Positions 7,227 to 12,958 of a stretch of 34,745 nucleotides of DNA are shown piece after piece. The translations under genes and the position numbers were made by a program. Below the pieces are notes generated by a model. It made no database searches and was not told the DNA's origin. It saw only the letters and a list, made by a program, of their open reading frames with translations. Source of the stretch: a virus. The first letter of the stretch is position 1. Every line of letters begins with the position of its first letter. The DNA is taken from the IMG/VR virus record IMGVR_UViG_3300025508_000067, positions 1 to 34,745 of that record; one strand, given 5' to 3'.

Positions 7227-7662
7227 CAGGCGGCGGCGTTCCCTTGGGACGTCGCGTTTTTTTCATGCCCAAAATTTCAACCGCATCAGATCGCAAGGCC
7301 GCAGATATGTCTGAAAGCGCGGACGCGCAGACAGGTTCCGGCCATTTGTCACGCGGGCCGCAGAGCGCAAGGCAGTCCGCAGAGCGGTACAGGAGCGCAG
7401 TCTTTGCCCCCTCTTCTCGCAGCAGGAAAAACGACGCCCCGCCGCATCTAGTGTGCGACAGGTGCCAAGCAATTTGCGACTCGGCAATCCGGACACGGTT
7501 TTTCTTTATGACCTTGAGTTCAAGCCAGCACGGCACACCATCGATGACCAAATACACGTCTGGCATGCCAGTGCCTGTGCGGTTTTCAACTCGATTCCAG
7601 TGGGATTTCCTCGGCAGGTGCTGCTTGAATGACTTCCAGAGATTTTGTTCCGGCTGGGGCAT
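7213..7662 (-). CDS. VRR-NUC / PD-(D/E)XK nuclease
   Basis: 149 aa. The core reads VEN (E26), GMPD (D35) and WLELKV (E48, K50), with Q63 in ESQIAWH, the expected acidic, lysine and glutamine positions of VRR-NUC nucleases. Proteins of this family cut branched DNA structures and are common in phages. The start at 7662 lies 77 nt inside the upstream small-terminase gene in another frame; the next methionine (residue 33) would delete E26, so the overlap is probably real. Its 3' end overlaps the convergent Gp88-like gene by 14 nt. A role in packaging or in resolving replication intermediates is inferred from pairing with the terminase subunit. Confidence 0.88.
   Translation of the reverse strand: MPQPEQNLWKSFKQHLPRKSHWNRVENRTGTGMPDVYLVIDGVPCWLELKVIKKNRVRIAESQIAWHLSHTRCGGASFFLLREEGAKTALLYRSADCLALCGPRDKWPEPVCASALSDISAALRSDAVEILGMKKTRRPKGTPPPVNEF
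7229..7263 (+). terminator. Intrinsic terminator after the Gp88-like gene
   Basis: A GC-rich stem of about nine pairs (7233-7242 with 7247-7255, one bulged T) is followed by seven T residues at 7257-7263. It overlaps the 3' end of the convergent nuclease gene on the other strand. Confidence 0.65.
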
Positions 7663-8143
7663 GTTCGATCACTTCGCCTTCTATGAAGGCCGCAGGGTGG
7701 CTTTTTCTAATCTCAGCAAGACGCGCCGCTATCTCTTCGCGGGACAGTTTATCAAGCTGGTGAGTGTGGTTCTGTTCGCGCCTGTCGATGGTCAGACCGC
7801 CAAGCGCAGACCTGATCTTCTCTGCGTTGATCGCCGCAGAGAATTGTCCGGATTCTTCAGCACTGCGGGACAGTTCGTCCAGCCGTTTCAATTGGCCAAG
7901 AAGCGTGACGCCGTACCGGCGTTCTTTTTCTTCGCGCAAATCTTTTATCAATTCGACAACATGTGGATAATCTCGGCCATTCAAGAACAGGCTAGCCGTC
8001 TTCGCCGCCTGACCTTCTGCATAGCCAGCCTTACGAGCGCATTCCGCGTTGGAATAAACACCCTCGACAATATAGCGGGCAAATTCTCGCTGGCGATTAT
8101 TCAAACCAGCGGGTCTACCGGCAGATCGTTTTTGCTTTTCCAT
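7586..8143 (-). CDS. terS: Terminase small subunit
   Basis: 185 aa. Residues 14-43 (LNNRQREFARYIVEG, then SNAECARKAGYAEGQAAKTA) are typical of the N-terminal helix-turn-helix of the Terminase_2 family of small subunits, which bind the packaging site. A charged helical segment follows (about 60-115), then a C-terminal tail rich in Ala, Glu and Pro. It lies on the minus strand inside the plus-strand early block, 3.3 kb from the large subunit. The ATG at 8143 lacks a ribosome site but has TATAAT ending 6 nt upstream. Confidence 0.9.
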   Translation of the reverse strand: MEKQKRSAGRPAGLNNRQREFARYIVEGVYSNAECARKAGYAEGQAAKTASLFLNGRDYPHVVELIKDLREEKERRYGVTLLGQLKRLDELSRSAEESGQFSAAINAEKIRSALGGLTIDRREQNHTHQLDKLSREEIAARLAEIRKSHPAAFIEGEVIEHAPAGTKSLEVIQAAPAEEIPLESS

Positions 8144-8149
8144 TCTGCC

Positions 8150-8155
8150 ATTATA
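8150..8155 (-). promoter_or_regulatory. TATAAT hexamer just before the small terminase start
   Basis: Read on the minus strand this is a perfect -10 consensus separated from the ATG by only GGCAGA. Transcription starting about 7 nt downstream would begin at or next to the start codon. The -35 position (8178-8173, CTTTTA) is poor, so the call rests on the -10 and on the missing ribosome site. Confidence 0.4.
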
Positions 8156-8214
8156 GTTTCTGTCATATTTTTTAAAAGACTATTTACTAAAATATGGCTG
8201 GAGGGTCTGACTCC

Positions 8215-8338
8215 GTGTAACCAACGTAACGAGGGTGTAACGAACACATTGTTGCTGACCAACGGTTACAGAGCACTCGTTACGCCGTTACGCTCGTTAC
8301 GCCACTTTTACAAAATAAAAAACAAAAACAAAAAAATA
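8215..8338. repeat. Cluster of GTAACG/CGTTAC words next to an A-rich tract, possible origin or operator
   Basis: Left group on the plus strand: GTAACC 8217-8222, GTAACG 8226-8231 and 8237-8242. Right group in the opposite orientation: GGTTAC 8264-8269, then CGTTACG at 8278-8284, 8286-8292 and 8295-8301. Bases 8305-8338 are almost all A with a few C and T. The segment is the divergent spacer between the small terminase gene and the early gene cluster, and no ORF on either strand uses it convincingly. Iteron-like words beside an AT-rich tract fit a replication origin; a cooperative repressor site or packaging site is also possible. Confidence 0.6.
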
Positions 8339-8377
8339 TGGGGGAAACTGTATATAACCGTTTTTTCTGTTTACATA

Positions 8378-8390
8378 GCTGGGATGTTGT
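8378..8390 (+). promoter_or_regulatory. GCTGGGAT element upstream of the small-gene cluster
   Basis: GCTGGGATGTTGT follows a run of six T (8361-8366) and lies 38 nt before the ATG at 8429. It shares the core with the elements at 4497 and 6507 but lacks the ATTTGC tail. Confidence 0.4.
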
Positions 8391-8428
8391 GGGAACATTC
8401 CTAGACATCAACGAGAGGAGACTTCTAA

Positions 8429-8584
8429 ATGAGCAGAGACGATATCATCGAGAACGTAAAGGACGCCAAGTTCCAAATCGAGTTCATGGCACTAATGCTC
8501 CTGTCTGACAGGACAGATGAAGCGGCGACCGCATACGAGAAGGCACTGGCCAAGCTGTCAGAGATTGTAGGAGACGCACAATGA
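8429..8584 (+). CDS. 51-aa helical protein, first gene of the early cluster
   Basis: The ATG at 8429 is preceded by GAGAGGAG at a suitable distance. The product (MSRDDIIENVKDAKF at its start, GDAQ at its end) is probably one or two amphipathic helices. Its stop overlaps the next start (ATGA). No family recognised. Confidence 0.65.
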   Translation: MSRDDIIENVKDAKFQIEFMALMLLSDRTDEAATAYEKALAKLSEIVGDAQ

Positions 8585-8781
8585 ACCGTGATCCGGCGAC
8601 CAAGATTCAGTTTGTCTGCGACCAGTGTGTTGGGACAGGTTACCAGCCGGTCAACAGCTATGAGATTGATGCGTGTCCTGAGTGCGACGGCACAGGTTTG
8701 ATTGATCATCTTCCAAAGCGTCACAGTTATTACGACGACATTCTATATGTGAATGGCGACCGTTATCAGAAGGTGGGTTGA
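8581..8781 (+). CDS. DnaJ-type zinc-finger micro-protein
   Basis: 66 aa with CDQCVGTGY (about 13-21) and CPECDGTG (about 32-39). These are two CxxCxGxG-type repeats like half of the central zinc-binding region of DnaJ, without a J domain. It may bind peptides or act as a structural zinc finger. The start overlaps the preceding stop by four bases, and GTAGGAGA lies upstream. Confidence 0.8.
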   Translation: MNRDPATKIQFVCDQCVGTGYQPVNSYEIDACPECDGTGLIDHLPKRHSYYDDILYVNGDRYQKVG

Positions 8782-8782
8782 G

Positions 8783-9013
8783 ATGAGCAATGATCTAAAA
8801 ACCGTGCACGGCAGTCCAAGGGACCGTGGATCGGCGGACAGGTATTATGGTCGGCGTTACAACCCGCATTGGGAGTGGTACAGCGATCATGGCTGTCAGC
8901 GCATAGACTCTGAGCACATGACTGTCGAGGAAATTGCCGAGTACAACGAGGGCTGGCATGGCGAGACGGGCGAGAAGGTCTGGTCTGATCCGGAGCCGAG
9001 GGAGGACTATTGA
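8783..9013 (+). CDS. Small acidic protein, unknown
   Basis: 76 aa from the ATG at 8783, one base after the preceding stop, with AGGTGGG upstream. The ATG at 8753 in the same frame lies inside the preceding gene and lacks a ribosome site. The product is rich in Tyr, Trp, Asp and Glu (RYNPHWEWYSDHG near residue 30; acidic C-terminus). No family recognised. Confidence 0.6.
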   Translation: MSNDLKTVHGSPRDRGSADRYYGRRYNPHWEWYSDHGCQRIDSEHMTVEEIAEYNEGWHGETGEKVWSDPEPREDY

Positions 9014-9014
9014 A

Positions 9015-9182
9015 ATGAAGACGTATGAAGTGACGATTCGCGCGACGGTGACGAAGACGTATGAGGTTCGTGCTGTGGATAAAGAGTCAGCGGAGGATTT
9101 GGCTCATGACATGTTCACTGTGTCTTGTGAGGGGCCGGAGAAGTATCAGCAGGACACCCTTGAAGTAGAGGAGGTAAGCTAA
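9015..9182 (+). CDS. DpnD/PcfM-like small protein
   Basis: 55 aa: MKTYEVTIRATVTKTYEVRA followed by DKESAEDLAHDMF. A two-strand start and an SAEDLA helix are typical of the DpnD/PcfM-type small proteins found on phages and plasmids, whose function is unknown. GGGAGG lies about 10 nt before the ATG. The stop overlaps the next start (TAATG). Confidence 0.65.
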   Translation: MKTYEVTIRATVTKTYEVRAVDKESAEDLAHDMFTVSCEGPEKYQQDTLEVEEVS

Positions 9183-9451
9183 TGGCGAGGATCATTGAGG
9201 CCGAGTACCATGTACAGGCCACACATTTCTGGGAGATCAAGGAGATTGAGGGGTGGCCGGTTGATGACGAGGGCCAGCCGCGTGATATCAAATCGGCACA
9301 TGACTTCTACATCAAGTGGGGACTGCTGCATGTGCAGTGGGACAAGGATGGTCACAGGTTCGAATACGAGCCGACGAGCGAGGAGAATGGTGACGGCATG
9401 GACTACAAGTGGCCGGACGCCGAGTACGTCGATGGCGAGAGGTTGGACTGA
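9182..9451 (+). CDS. Small acidic protein, unknown
   Basis: 89 aa with a good GAGGAGG ribosome site. It has several Trp and Tyr residues (HFWEIKEIEGWPVDDEG near 14-28; FYIKWGLLHVQWDKDG in the middle) and an acidic end. The pattern looks like a compact beta-rich domain, but no family was recognised. It overlaps its neighbours by one base or a few bases on each side. Confidence 0.65.
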   Translation: MARIIEAEYHVQATHFWEIKEIEGWPVDDEGQPRDIKSAHDFYIKWGLLHVQWDKDGHRFEYEPTSEENGDGMDYKWPDAEYVDGERLD

Positions 9452-9624
9452 TGGAAGAACTACCGCTCGACCATGAGCCTAGCCTCGACCATTGGGCGAA
9501 GGGTATCGCCGACGAGGACGTAGCCACCGGCTACCACACAAACTGGGATCATGCCTATGAAGAGGCATGGCACGGGTTGGATGCTGAATACAACTACACC
9601 TACGAGTATCAGGGAGAAGAGTGA
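9451..9624 (+). CDS. Small acidic protein, unknown
   Basis: 57 aa from the ATG at 9451 (overlap TGATG with the previous stop), GAGAGG upstream. Very acidic and aromatic (NWDHAYEEAWHGLDAEYNYT). The mid-part resembles the 76-aa protein at 8783 in style (YNEGWHGE versus YEEAWHGL), so the two may be distant duplicates. Confidence 0.6.
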   Translation: MEELPLDHEPSLDHWAKGIADEDVATGYHTNWDHAYEEAWHGLDAEYNYTYEYQGEE

Positions 9625-9845
9625 TGGGTAAGGTAAGTGATTGGCTGATCGGCATGGAAGAAGATGCCGCGTGGATGAGCCGTGATTCGTGGGCCGCCGA
9701 GCATGGTGCGACGAATCTGCGAGTCTATGACGAGGTGCAGGAGGACATGACAGGTCAGCGTTCTCCAAGGAGACGGGACGAGACGCCTGAGATGTTGCAG
9801 GAACAGATCAACAGGCTGGAGGAGATATTCCGTGGGAAAGATTGA
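9624..9845 (+). CDS. Small protein, unknown
   Basis: 73 aa from the ATG at 9624, overlapping the preceding stop (TGATG), with GGGAGAAG upstream. The N-terminal half carries Trp-containing segments (DWLIGMEEDAAWMSRDSW). The C-terminal half ends in a leucine-patterned helix (LQEQINRLEEIF) that may form a short coiled coil. No family recognised. Confidence 0.6.
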   Translation: MGKVSDWLIGMEEDAAWMSRDSWAAEHGATNLRVYDEVQEDMTGQRSPRRRDETPEMLQEQINRLEEIFRGKD

Positions 9846-10005
9846 TAAACGAAAGGCGTACTGGGTTGAGATTCAAATGCCAACGTCCGCTTTTGGCATC
9901 ACCCATAACGTGAACCTGACTGTTTTTGCTCACAGCAAAGCTGTCATCTTGAACATGTTCCGTGACTACGCGGTAAGGAGGATTGATGTCAGCCCCTTCC
10001 ACTGA
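9832..10005 (+). CDS. 57-aa protein with GTG start, unknown
   Basis: It starts at GTG 9832, with GGAGGAG (9818-9824) 7 nt upstream, and ends TGA at 10003-10005. The product MGKIDKRKAYWVEIQMPTSA and following residues look like alternating strands and a helix, a small alpha/beta domain. It overlaps the preceding gene by 14 nt and the following one by 20 nt. Without it this would be the only unfilled gap in the cluster. Confidence 0.55.
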   Translation: MGKIDKRKAYWVEIQMPTSAFGITHNVNLTVFAHSKAVILNMFRDYAVRRIDVSPFH

Positions 10006-10171
10006 TCCCAGACTGATGCATGTGGCCGACGAGGTTCGTCGGCTCATGCGCGAGTTCGGTGATCTGTGTTTTGACGAGGCACCGCAGGATGAAATCGATG
10101 CGGCTTGGCGACAGTACATGTACGTCAAGCAGTTACACAGGAGAGGAGTGGAGTATGTGCCTCGATTCTAA
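9986..10171 (+). CDS. Small helical protein, unknown
   Basis: 61 aa from the ATG at 9986, with AAGGAGG 5 nt upstream. The product is helical (HVADEVRRLMREFGDL, then DEIDAAWRQYMYVKQLHRRG). No family recognised. It overlaps the HNH gene start by 17 nt. Confidence 0.6.
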   Translation: MSAPSTDPRLMHVADEVRRLMREFGDLCFDEAPQDEIDAAWRQYMYVKQLHRRGVEYVPRF

Positions 10172-10448
10172 TCGGAGATCGAGGGCGAAGCGGAGAAAGG
10201 ATGCGATTATAGCACTGGGCGGGGCATGTGCTCGTTGCGGCGAGTCTGACCCTGTCGTGCTGGAGATCGACCACATCTTGCAAAGGGACAAGGATTCCGA
10301 GGTGAAGAAGAACGGGCAGCATAATTTCAACGAGGTGAATCGGATGGTAAAAAGCAACCGTGATCCGTGTACCAAGTTCCAAGCACTGTGCGCTAACTGC
10401 CACAAGCGGAAGACCAGAGACAACGAGGATTGGAAGCGTCATGGATGA
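10155..10448 (+). CDS. HNH endonuclease
   Basis: 97 aa from the ATG at 10155, with GAGGAGTGGAG upstream; the longer frame from 10020 reads through the previous gene and is unlikely. CARC (C25, C28), LEIDHI with D39-H40, an Asn-containing loop, and CANCHKRKT (C79, C82, H83) give the zinc-stabilised beta-beta-alpha-metal fold of HNH nucleases. The basic N-terminus (residues 7-15) may bind DNA. A stand-alone HNH protein can assist packaging or nick DNA; here it lies far from the large terminase, so homing or replication roles remain open. Confidence 0.9.
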   Translation: MCLDSNRRSRAKRRKDAIIALGGACARCGESDPVVLEIDHILQRDKDSEVKKNGQHNFNEVNRMVKSNRDPCTKFQALCANCHKRKTRDNEDWKRHG

Positions 10449-10584
10449 CTATGAAGGCGTCGAGTGCGACCAATGCGGTGAGAGATGCTGGGAACATACC
10501 AGCTATTTTGGGGACATTCGTTGCGACGAGTGTGCCTGTGAAGACGAAACCTATAGAAGGGAGATTTTAGGTGAGTATATATGA
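10441..10584 (+). CDS. 47-aa zinc-ribbon micro-protein
   Basis: CDQC (9-12) and CDEC (about 31-34) with an additional Cys on either side suggest a small zinc ribbon, with an acidic flank. The ATG at 10441 overlaps the HNH gene end by 8 nt; the ribosome site is weak (GAGG about 12 nt upstream), so coupling is likely. Confidence 0.6.
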   Translation: MDDYEGVECDQCGERCWEHTSYFGDIRCDECACEDETYRREILGEYI

Positions 10585-10819
10585 CAAGCGAGTGACGCGC
10601 GAAATGCGTCAGACCATGCTGAAGATCCACAACGATCTGAAGGATATCAAGAACACGGTCGAGGAATGCAACGACATGTGGCTGTCTGATCTGCGGAAGA
10701 TGGATGCAATCATCCACACACTGCATTCCGAGTTTGATTTCAAGCCGCCGCAGACAGTCGGCGCATACTGGGCGGACTATGTCTTTGCCGAGGATGTGAA
10801 AGAGGAGGACGAAGAATGA
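10571..10819 (+). CDS. 82-aa helical protein with GTG start, unknown
   Basis: GTG at 10571 with GGGAG about 8 nt upstream; there is no in-frame ATG nearby. The product has a long helix with heptad-like hydrophobic spacing (REMRQTMLKIHNDLKDIKNT), then WLSDLRKMDAIIHTLHSEF, and an acidic tail (EDVKEEDEE). Coiled-coil formation is likely; the role is unknown. Confidence 0.65.
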   Translation: MSIYDKRVTREMRQTMLKIHNDLKDIKNTVEECNDMWLSDLRKMDAIIHTLHSEFDFKPPQTVGAYWADYVFAEDVKEEDEE

Positions 10820-11028
10820 AGGTCGTGCAAATCGGTGGTGTGCCTGACGAGGTTGAATACGGCACACAAGGTGAAATGTTCATCGACATGAGTTATGGAC
10901 TCCCTGCACAAACGCAGGCTGCTTTGGTGGATTATATCTATGATTCGCTGGTTGACATGGGCAAGCTGCCGAAAAACTCGTTTGGATGGCGGTTGCAAGC
11001 TATCGTTTTTCCAGAAGACTACCAATGA
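10816..11028 (+). CDS. Small protein, unknown
   Basis: 70 aa. The start overlaps the previous stop by four bases, with GAGGAGG upstream. It begins MKVVQIGGVPDEVEYGTQGE and has a hydrophobic middle helix (QAALVDYIYDSLVDM). No family recognised. Confidence 0.65.
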   Translation: MKVVQIGGVPDEVEYGTQGEMFIDMSYGLPAQTQAALVDYIYDSLVDMGKLPKNSFGWRLQAIVFPEDYQ

Positions 11029-11219
11029 AGACCGTCTGGGTTCTGTTGCTGGTCACAGGGTTTGGTGTCGATGAGTTCGACACCAAGTCTCTGGGCGGCT
11101 ACGATACTATGGCAGAGTGTCATGTGGCATCGACTCAAACATTTTGGGAAAACATGCCTATTAATCAGGAAGCGCTTTGCATTAGGGTTGAAAACTGGGG
11201 CGTTGAGGAGAAAAAATAA
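11025..11219 (+). CDS. Small protein with hydrophobic N-terminus, possibly exported
   Basis: 64 aa from the ATG at 11025 (ATGA overlap). MKTVWVLLLVTGFG is short and hydrophobic like a signal peptide or anchor; it is followed by a domain with two cysteines (AECHVA, ALCIRV) that could form a disulphide outside the cytoplasm. The organisation is similar to the 74-aa protein at 12090. The ribosome site is weak. No family recognised. Confidence 0.6.
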   Translation: MKTVWVLLLVTGFGVDEFDTKSLGGYDTMAECHVASTQTFWENMPINQEALCIRVENWGVEEKK

Positions 11220-11485
11220 TGGAAGACAAACAACCAAAAGTGGGTTCCGGTGCCGAAATGGTGATCGTTTCAAAAGCGGTAAACGCAATGATGGATCGAT
11301 TCGCAAAGCGGGATATTGATCCAGATCTGATTGCATATGTATTGATGACTGCGGGGGCAACTCTTTTGCTGGCCAACAACCGCTACAATCCATTATTCTA
11401 TAATGAAGTATTGTCTGCTGCGCTACAAAGCGCGAACCAAGCTGTGGTTGAGAACTTGGATGAAGAAGAAGGAACGCAGCATTGA
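11219..11485 (+). CDS. Small helical protein, unknown
   Basis: 88 aa. The ATG overlaps the previous stop (TAATG) and has GAGGAG about 8 nt upstream. It contains a moderately hydrophobic helix (DLIAYVLMTAGATLLLANN, about 36-54) that could be buried or membrane-associated, then a polar tail. No family recognised. Confidence 0.65.
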   Translation: MEDKQPKVGSGAEMVIVSKAVNAMMDRFAKRDIDPDLIAYVLMTAGATLLLANNRYNPLFYNEVLSAALQSANQAVVENLDEEEGTQH

Positions 11486-11682
11486 TTGACCCAGGAGACG
11501 GGACATTTGAACGGCGGCTGTCGTTGGGGCGGTGCCCTAAATGTGACACAGCACTACCTGAGCTTAACCAGATTTATTGGCCGGTGCGTTGTTCAAATTG
11601 TGATCTAGAAATATCCATGAACAATGAATCGTGGACCGAGGATGAAGAATCGCTGGCTATGAAAGCTGGTGCGTTGGAATAA
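11482..11682 (+). CDS. Zinc-ribbon protein (Lar-like pattern), TTG start
   Basis: 66 aa from TTG at 11482, which overlaps the previous stop (TTGA) and has AAGGA about 8 nt upstream. CPKCDTALPEL and VRCSNCDLEI form a CxxC...CxxC ribbon. The spacing recalls restriction-alleviation (Lar) type zinc proteins, but the match is too short to assign that function. It is the last gene before a 205-nt noncoding gap. Confidence 0.6.
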   Translation: MIDPGDGTFERRLSLGRCPKCDTALPELNQIYWPVRCSNCDLEISMNNESWTEDEESLAMKAGALE

Positions 11683-11887
11683 GCGGGAGGGGTGGCATCT
11701 CCTCACAGGGCGACAAGGGTAGCGTCCTCAAGGCCATAGATGTTGTTTTTGCACCCGCCCGCGAGGCTTATGCATCGGGTGCAACTATTTATAAAAGCCG
11801 TGCCGCCCCCTGCCTTTTTTAGGATGTTTTTGAGGCAGAGTAGATACGGTAAATCTATGGAATACCCCTTTTTAACAGGAGACTTGA
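11683..11887 (+). other. Noncoding gap with hairpins, likely terminator followed by a new promoter region
   Basis: TTGCACCCG (11749-11757) pairs perfectly with CGGGTGCAA (11776-11784), followed by CTATTTATAAAAG. A second inverted pair, CTGCCT (about 11810-11815) and AGGCAG (about 11833-11838), flanks a stretch with two T-runs. It is preceded by GGAG/CTCC pairs just after the stop at 11682. No convincing ORF lies here. It probably ends one unit and starts the next, whose first gene has AGGAG before its ATG at 11888. A small RNA is an alternative. Confidence 0.5.
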
Positions 11888-12088
11888 ATGGCAAAGGAGA
11901 CATTACTAATGGCGACTGAGCAGGATATTGCGGGCAAGGCTCCGCAGATGGAATGGGCTACTGCGGTTCAGGTGATCGAGTGGTGCGTCGATGAGATGCT
12001 AGACAAGATCGCCGAGTGGCCTGATGATTATGGGCCGGGACGAGCAGATGAGGTCATGGAAGCATGGCAACGGGTTCTGAGAGGGTGA
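11888..12088 (+). CDS. Small protein, unknown
   Basis: 66 aa with CAGGAG 7 nt before the ATG. It contains a helical stretch with Trp (ATAVQVIEWCVDEMLDKIAE) and ends EAWQRVLRG. A second ATG seven codons on has a poorer site. No family recognised. Confidence 0.65.
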   Translation: MAKETLLMATEQDIAGKAPQMEWATAVQVIEWCVDEMLDKIAEWPDDYGPGRADEVMEAWQRVLRG

Positions 12089-12089
12089 T

Positions 12090-12314
12090 ATGTTTGTTGC
12101 GATAATAGCTGTCTGCTTTGCGGCGGACGTGAATGGACTGCCGGTAAACAAATGCTACATGCGTCAAAGTGATGAGCGTTTTAAAAGTCTGGCTATCTGC
12201 GAAGCGTGGTCTTACCGCAACGAAGAGAGTATGTTCCGAGCGATGACGTTAGAGTCTACAGAACCGGTGGTTATCAACATTGTTTGCCGTACCGCTGATA
12301 AGGAACAGACATGA
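12090..12314 (+). CDS. Small probably exported cysteine-containing protein
   Basis: 74 aa. MFVAIIAVCFAADVNG is signal-peptide-like, followed by a domain with Cys in KCYM, AICEAW and NIVCRT. GAGAGGG stands shortly before the ATG. The arrangement parallels the 64-aa protein at 11025. Function unknown; export is inferred only from hydrophobicity. Confidence 0.6.
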   Translation: MFVAIIAVCFAADVNGLPVNKCYMRQSDERFKSLAICEAWSYRNEESMFRAMTLESTEPVVINIVCRTADKEQT

Positions 12315-12535
12315 AACAACGTGACCCCAACTGGCATGGAATTCGCAGGCATCATGTAGTGCCTGACAAGCGTGACAAACTTCTGACGGATATCCATAAA
12401 TCTATGGTGGACAATGTTCAAGATCGCTGCCCGCGATGTGGACGTACCGGTAAGATTGAAGTACATGGGCACTACCAGTGCGCTGCATGTGGCAGCGTGA
12501 TCGACGATTGTTGTCAAGGAGAGTGCTTAACATGA
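12311..12535 (+). CDS. Zinc-ribbon protein
   Basis: 74 aa (ATGA overlap with the previous gene). CPRCGRTGKIEVHGHYQCAA is the first part of a clear zinc ribbon (CxxC ... CxxC), followed by a cysteine-rich end DDCCQGEC. The basic N-terminal 35 residues may contact nucleic acid. No specific family recognised. Confidence 0.7.
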   Translation: MKQRDPNWHGIRRHHVVPDKRDKLLTDIHKSMVDNVQDRCPRCGRTGKIEVHGHYQCAACGSVIDDCCQGECLT

Positions 12536-12762
12536 GTGACAATGTAGTTTCGTTTCCAATTAAGAAAATAACAAAGTCAACCGACCCTGTGTCATTTGTG
12601 TGTGATGCTGCGGGCCAAACATTTAAGGATGTGGTTATCATAGGTGAGAACAAAGAAGGTCAGGTGCAGATGATTACAACTGTCCCTGACCCAGCAGAAG
12701 TTCTATGGTACATGGAAGCCGCTCGTTTTGGGATTATGACGGGAGGTTTAGAGGATGAGTAA
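12532..12762 (+). CDS. Small protein with DNVVSFP start motif
   Basis: 76 aa from the ATG at 12532 (ATGA overlap), with AAGGAGAG about 9 nt upstream. It begins MSDNVVSFPIKK, and a DNVVKFP motif is repeated in the next protein. The rest looks alpha/beta (QTFKDVVIIGENKEGQVQMI). Function unknown. Confidence 0.65.
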   Translation: MSDNVVSFPIKKITKSTDPVSFVCDAAGQTFKDVVIIGENKEGQVQMITTVPDPAEVLWYMEAARFGIMTGGLEDE

Positions 12763-12958
12763 AGATGGAAAAAGATCAACAGGCTTGCTCAACAGTCCTG
12801 AAGTACACCCTGAACCTGACGATAACGTCGTCAAGTTTCCCACATCATCCGCATCTAGCTGTGCTGGTGGCGAAGAGGATGTGGGAGATGAATCACCCAC
12901 CGTTTTCTATTTCGTCCCTGAGTGGGATACCGGAGAAGACGATCCCCCAGTTGGCTAG
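12755..12958 (+). CDS. Acidic low-complexity protein with DNVVKFP motif
   Basis: 67 aa, overlapping the previous gene by 8 nt, with GGGAGG upstream. The product is rich in Asp, Glu, Pro and Ser, with DDNVVKFPTSSAS in the middle, and is probably disordered. It overlaps the next gene by 71 nt in another frame, so one of the pair could be spurious; the shared motif with its upstream neighbour argues for this one. Confidence 0.5.
   Translation: MSKDGKRSTGLLNSPEVHPEPDDNVVKFPTSSASSCAGGEEDVGDESPTVFYFVPEWDTGEDDPPVG

Noticed and set aside
8215-8301. CRISPR array
   Set aside because: The repeated words are only 6-7 nt, change orientation and are not separated by spacers of constant length.
7244-8404. 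A 386-codon plus-strand frame across the small terminase and nuclease genes
   Set aside because: The minus strand here encodes two recognisable proteins with catalytic or DNA-binding motifs. The plus-strand product has no recognisable domain, runs into the A-rich repeat region and lacks a ribosome site.
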